Positions 6,952-10,004 of a stretch of 10,004 nt of DNA are shown here, piece by piece. A model generated the notes under the pieces. That model saw only the letters and a list, made by a program, of their open reading frames with translations. It searched no databases and was not told where the DNA came from. The stretch spans positions 1 through 10,004 of the forward strand of contig CAUEKH010000062.1 in NCBI GenBank assembly GCA_959018155.1, read 5' to 3'. A program made the position numbers and the translations under genes. Positions within the stretch are counted from its first letter, which is position 1; each line of letters starts with the position of its first letter. The DNA comes from an uncultured Hungatella sp. GTDB taxonomy: Bacteria; Bacillota; Clostridia; Lachnospirales; Lachnospiraceae.

Positions 6952-7632
6952 ATGGCAGTCATATTGCTTCTGGAGGACGACGAAACCATTTCTTACGGCA
7001 TTTGTGCCGGGCTGATGAAGAAGGGGCACCAGGTTCTCTGCTGTGAGAGTCTGGAAAAGGCCCGGGAGGCATTTTCGCCAGAGGTTGAACTGGCTCTGCT
7101 GGACTGGAATCTGCCCGATGGCAGCGGCTACCGGTTTTGCAGAGAATTAAAGGAAATACGGGATATCCCCATCATTTTTCTCACAGTCCGGGACGATCCC
7201 CAGGATATTGTCAGGGGACTGGAGGCGGGGGCGGATGATTACATCGTCAAGCCGTTTCTGCTCTCTGTGCTCTCGGCACGCATTCAGGCCGTTTTGCGGC
7301 GCAGCGGCACACCTGCGGGGGCTAAAGGACAGGAAAAAAGCCTGTCCTGCGGCGGTATCTGCCTGGATCCTCTCTCTGTGCGGGTGGTGGCGGGGGGAGA
7401 AGAGATTTCCCTGAGTGCCGGTGAATACCGTCTGCTGCGGTTTTTGATGGAACATAAAAACCAGACGTTAACCAGGACGATGCTCTTAGAACGGCTCTGG
7501 GATGAGAACGGCAGCTTTGTTAATGATAACACATTGACGGTCACAATGAAACGTCTGCGGGAAAAACTGGGTGATTCCGACTGCATCCGCACTCTGCGGG
7601 GAATCGGTTATCGCATGGAGGAGGGAACGTGA
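6952..7632 (+). CDS. OmpR/PhoB-family response regulator
   Basis: Cytoplasmic DNA-binding output of the two-component pair, 226 residues. Receiver domain about 1-118: acidic pocket E8-D9-D10, phosphoacceptor D51 in ALLDWNLPDGSG, switch threonine T78 in IIFLTVRDD, and lysine K100 in DDYIVKPF. A short linker is followed by a winged-helix domain (about 130-224) with the typical LSAGEYRLLRFLMEHKNQTL start and TLTVTMKRLREKLG recognition region, ending RGIGYRME. All key residues are present, so phosphorylation-dependent activity is expected. It has its own extended -10 promoter and a good ribosome site, and overlaps the kinase gene by four bases. It diverges from the ABC operon, its most likely target together with autoregulation. 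Sequence style is like the regulators beside BceAB- and MacB-type transporters. Confidence 0.95.
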   Translation: MAVILLLEDDETISYGICAGLMKKGHQVLCCESLEKAREAFSPEVELALLDWNLPDGSGYRFCRELKEIRDIPIIFLTVRDDPQDIVRGLEAGADDYIVKPFLLSVLSARIQAVLRRSGTPAGAKGQEKSLSCGGICLDPLSVRVVAGGEEISLSAGEYRLLRFLMEHKNQTLTRTMLLERLWDENGSFVNDNTLTVTMKRLREKLGDSDCIRTLRGIGYRMEEGT

Positions 7633-8534
7633 GCGCGGGGCTGGCATTCTGCCTCGGCCTTTTTCCTGCGGCTTTGGCATTTGCAGCTTTTTTCTGGTGG
7701 AAGCGGCGGGAGAGAAGGACGCGGATCGAGGAACTGACGGCATATTTAGAAGCGGTGAACTGGGGGCAGGAGCGGGTGCTGTCCAGAAAAGAGGACGAAC
7801 TGTCACTGTTAGAGGATGAGATTGCGAAGACTGTGGGAGAACTGCGGATTGCAAAGGAGAGGGAGCAGGCGGCCAGGAAGCGCCAGGCCGATAATCTGGC
7901 TGACATCGCCCACCAGCTGAAGACGCCTGTCACATCCATGCTTTTGATGACGGATCTGCTGGCGGAGGAGACTACTCCGTCCGGGCGGGAATCGTTAGAG
8001 CGGCTGACGGGCCAGATTCAGCGGCTGGATCGGCTGACTGCGGCTCTTCTAATGATGTCGAAACTGGATTCGGGCGCGGTTGCTTTCCGGATGGAGACGG
8101 TGCGGTTTGAGGAGCTGATGGCAATGGCGTCGGAGCCGGTGGACGATCTGCTTCGGGAGCGCGGGCAGACCCTTTCAGTGGAAAATGAGGAGTGCCCGGT
8201 ATGCTGTGATGCTCTGTGGATGGCAGAAGCATTTTTAAATGTGATAAAAAACTGCAGTGAACAGATTGGAGAGGGCGGCCATATCCGGGCGTCCTGTGGT
8301 GTGACACCACTTTATACCGAGATCACCATCGAGGATGATGGCAGGGGCTTTTCCGATGAAGACATCCCGAGACTGTTTCAGCGCTTTTACCGCGGAAAAC
8401 ACGCGGCGCCCGGCAGTATCGGTATCGGCCTGGCCCTGACCAGGGCGATTATCGAAGGGCAGGGAGGCCTGATTCACGCGGAGAACCGGCGGGAGGGCGG
8501 CGCTAAGTTTACGGTGCGGCTGTATACGCGATGA
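7629..8534 (+). CDS. Sensor histidine kinase with one short N-terminal membrane segment
   Basis: Kinase partner of the preceding regulator, 301 residues. One hydrophobic segment (about 3-23, ending FFWWKRRERR) sits at the very N-terminus, with almost nothing outside the membrane and no extracytoplasmic sensor. A charged helical linker (about 28-88) leads to the HisKA dimerisation helix with phosphoacceptor H95 in ADIAHQLKTP. The ATPase domain has an N-box N204/N208 in LNVIKNCSEQ, G1 DDGRGF (236-241), F-box LFQRFYRG (249-256) and G2 GSIGIGLAL (262-270). The start is GTG 7629, overlapping the regulator stop as GTGA, with GGAGGAGGG (7617-7625) just upstream, so translation is coupled. Family knowledge: kinases without a sensor loop beside ABC exporters often take their signal from the transporter. 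Here that is inference. The exact subfamily is not certain. Confidence 0.93.
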   Translation: MSAGLAFCLGLFPAALAFAAFFWWKRRERRTRIEELTAYLEAVNWGQERVLSRKEDELSLLEDEIAKTVGELRIAKEREQAARKRQADNLADIAHQLKTPVTSMLLMTDLLAEETTPSGRESLERLTGQIQRLDRLTAALLMMSKLDSGAVAFRMETVRFEELMAMASEPVDDLLRERGQTLSVENEECPVCCDALWMAEAFLNVIKNCSEQIGEGGHIRASCGVTPLYTEITIEDDGRGFSDEDIPRLFQRFYRGKHAAPGSIGIGLALTRAIIEGQGGLIHAENRREGGAKFTVRLYTR

Positions 8535-8614
8535 TTTGATTTTTGCCAAACAGGATTCCGGCAGACGCAGAGAAGCATCGGCTGCAGAAAGTGCAAAAAG
8601 CGTACAAGATATCA

Positions 8615-8643
8615 TTGTAGACAGCCGCCCGATATGGTAAAAT
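8615..8643 (+). promoter_or_regulatory. Promoter for the HelD-like gene
   Basis: TTGTAG (8615-8620), a 17-base spacer, then TAAAAT (8638-8643; 5 of 6 to TATAAT) preceded by TGG as an extended -10. The -35 matches poorly beyond TTG. Transcription would start near 8650, about 50 bases before the helicase ATG at 8700. No convincing terminator separates it from the kinase gene, so read-through from the two-component operon is possible. Confidence 0.6.
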
Positions 8644-8673
8644 AGACAGGCTGACAAATTTTACAGGAGTAGA

Positions 8674-8703
8674 ATGAAAACGGGACAAGGGGGATGCGAA
8701 TGA
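8674..8703 (+). CDS. Nine-codon leader ORF overlapping the helicase start
   Basis: ATG 8674 follows AGGAG (8665-8669) at 4 bases and encodes MKTGQGGCE, ending in TGA 8701-8703. This stop overlaps the helicase ATG 8700 as ATGA, the arrangement typical of translational coupling. The helicase also has its own AGGGGG (8688-8693), so the leader may be a real coupled mini-ORF or a coincidence of two ribosome sites. No run of regulatory codons is visible that would mark an amino-acid attenuator. Confidence 0.35.
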   Translation: MKTGQGGCE

Positions 8704-10004
8704 ATCAGAAAACTCAGTCAAAACCGATTCCGGGAGTCACTCTGGAAGAAGAGAAAAAGATGCTGTCGGACATTCTTGCCATCGCGGACGAGAATTTAAA
8801 CCGGGCCAGGTCATCTGTCCAGAACCTGGCGGATGAGCTGCATGAACTGAAGGAAATCTATGATGTAGAGGACAAAGAAGGTCTGGCTCTGTGGTTCAAT
8901 ACCGACGCCAGATTCCAGCAGGTCCGGCAGGAACTTCTGCGCATGGAACGCAGCAGAAAGAAGCCGTATTTCGGAAGAATTGATTTTACCGATTCCCATT
9001 TGCAAAAGGAGGAGTGCTACTATATCGGCAAGGCGGCCATTACCAGAGACGCCGCAGAACTGGCGGTTATCGACTGGAGAGCGCCGATTGCATCAGTCTA
9101 TTACGAAAGTTCCCTCGGAAAATGTTCGTACTACGTCAACGGGGAAGGTTCCTTTGAGATAGACTTGTCGAGAAAGCGTACGTATGAGATTGAAAATGAT
9201 GAACTGAAGGATTTCTATGACTCCGATGTGGTGGCAAATGACGATCTGCTGACGAAGTACCTGGCCAGGAACAAAAGGGCTGTTTTAAATGATATCATTG
9301 CGACAATCCAGCAGGAGCAGAACGAGATTATCCGCAAAAGGCCGCAGCACAACGTCATTGTGCAGGGAGGGGCGGGATCCGGCAAGACGACTGTGGCGAT
9401 GCACCGCATTTCTTATATCCTTTATAATTATGACCTGGAATTTAAACCGAAGGATTTCTATATTATCGGGAGTAACCGGATCCTCTTAAACTATATTACG
9501 GGGGTTTTGCCGGATCTCGATGTCTATGGCGTTTCCCAGATGACGATGGAACAGCTTTTTACCAGGCTGCTGTATGAGGACTGGGACAGCCAGAAGTTCA
9601 CTGTCAAAAAACTGAATCGGGAGGACAGAGCGGCTGCGGTAAAAGGCAGCTTTTCCTGGTTTCATGATCTGGAAGATTTCTGCCGCCGGTATGAGTGGAA
9701 ATCAATTCCGAGAAAGAGTGTTTATACTGAAAAGACTCACAGCCTGCTGATGAGCCAGGAGCAGATTGAAAAGCTGCTTACCAGATTTGATTATCTGTCG
9801 CTTCCGGATAAGCTGGACAAGCTGACGGAGCACTTAATGGCAAAGCTGGAAAATGAGATATACGGCAGGTATTATACGTACCCGCCGGAAGAGCAGAAGG
9901 CGCTCATGAAGTATTATCAGACGTATTTTGGGAAGAGAGAGTGGAAGGGGTCCATTTTTGAACTGTATGACGATTGCTTAAGAGAGCAGAATGAGAAGGG
10001 ATTA
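8700..10004 (+). CDS. helD: HelD-like RNA-polymerase-recycling helicase, N-terminal part (cut by window end)
   Basis: The frame is open from ATG 8700 to the last base, giving 435 residues of a family that is usually about 700-770. Residues about 14-65 are a charged helical hairpin (LEEEKKMLSDILAIADEN and on), matching the HelD arm that inserts into the RNA polymerase secondary channel. Family marks follow: PYFGRIDF (89-96), IDWRAPI (124-130) and the Walker A motif QGGAGSGKTT (222-231, lysine 229) opening the UvrD/Rep-like superfamily 1 domain 1A. Later helicase motifs lie partly outside the window. HelD uses ATP to strip stalled or post-termination RNA polymerase from DNA and promote recycling. 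The start is supported by AGGGGG 6 bases upstream; ATG 8694 in the same frame is an alternative. A generic UvrD-like helicase is the only alternative, and the PYFGRIDF/IDWRAPI pair argues for HelD. Confidence 0.85.
   Translation, partial: MNQKTQSKPIPGVTLEEEKKMLSDILAIADENLNRARSSVQNLADELHELKEIYDVEDKEGLALWFNTDARFQQVRQELLRMERSRKKPYFGRIDFTDSHLQKEECYYIGKAAITRDAAELAVIDWRAPIASVYYESSLGKCSYYVNGEGSFEIDLSRKRTYEIENDELKDFYDSDVVANDDLLTKYLARNKRAVLNDIIATIQQEQNEIIRKRPQHNVIVQGGAGSGKTTVAMHRISYILYNYDLEFKPKDFYIIGSNRILLNYITGVLPDLDVYGVSQMTMEQLFTRLLYEDWDSQKFTVKKLNREDRAAAVKGSFSWFHDLEDFCRRYEWKSIPRKSVYTEKTHSLLMSQEQIEKLLTRFDYLSLPDKLDKLTEHLMAKLENEIYGRYYTYPPEEQKALMKYYQTYFGKREWKGSIFELYDDCLREQNEKGL

Noticed and set aside
8535..8614. 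Terminator after the kinase gene
   Set aside because: GCAG/CTGC and GCC/GGC pairings exist but are short with large loops and no T-run, so none is convincing.

Overview
The window looks like chromosomal DNA from an anaerobic Firmicute of the Clostridia, most likely a Lachnospiraceae-type gut bacterium. This is inferred from strong GGAGG ribosome sites, TGn-TATAAT type promoters, an AraC regulator beside a CACHE/PAS/GGDEF receptor, a divergent ABC-transporter/two-component locus, and a HelD-type helicase. No RNA genes, CRISPR arrays, transposase genes or phage genes are visible. Base composition is uneven: the left 3.2 kb is AT-richer than the ABC/two-component block.

Layout. (1) 1-3232, + strand: an AraC-family regulator with an unrecognised N-terminal half, then a membrane receptor with an extracytoplasmic CACHE-like region and a PAS domain, which should continue into a GGDEF diguanylate cyclase. 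The receptor is cut by a single in-frame TGA at 2774-2776, exactly where the family has the conserved glycine of D-x-(L/M)-T-G. The GGDEF half continues in the same frame to 3232, with its motifs intact. (2) 3233-3402: a 170-base gap between convergent genes. It is almost entirely nested inverted repeats, including a ~100-base imperfect hairpin. (3) 3403-6752, - strand: an ABC exporter operon, with an ATPase followed by an 889-residue duplicated FtsX/MacB-type permease (ATGA overlap). (4) 6753-6951: a divergent control region with repeated TGACA boxes and a clear extended -10 promoter facing right. (5) 6952-8534, + strand: an OmpR-type response regulator and a short histidine kinase with one membrane segment (GTGA overlap). 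(6) 8535-8699: a promoter and a 9-codon leader ORF. (7) 8700 to the window end: the first 435 residues of a HelD-like RNA-polymerase-recycling helicase, running off the right edge.

How they fit together. The divergent ABC operon and two-component pair form a typical self-contained envelope or peptide-stress module. The kinase has almost no extracytoplasmic part, while the permease has two large extracytoplasmic domains, so the transporter may do the sensing (inference). The AraC/CACHE-PAS-GGDEF pair is a separate signalling unit whose c-di-GMP output appears disabled by the stop codon. HelD is probably an unrelated housekeeping neighbour. I see no complete novel system. The points most worth a second look are the precisely placed UGA, the palindrome-filled gap at 3249-3394, and the coupled leader ORF before helD.
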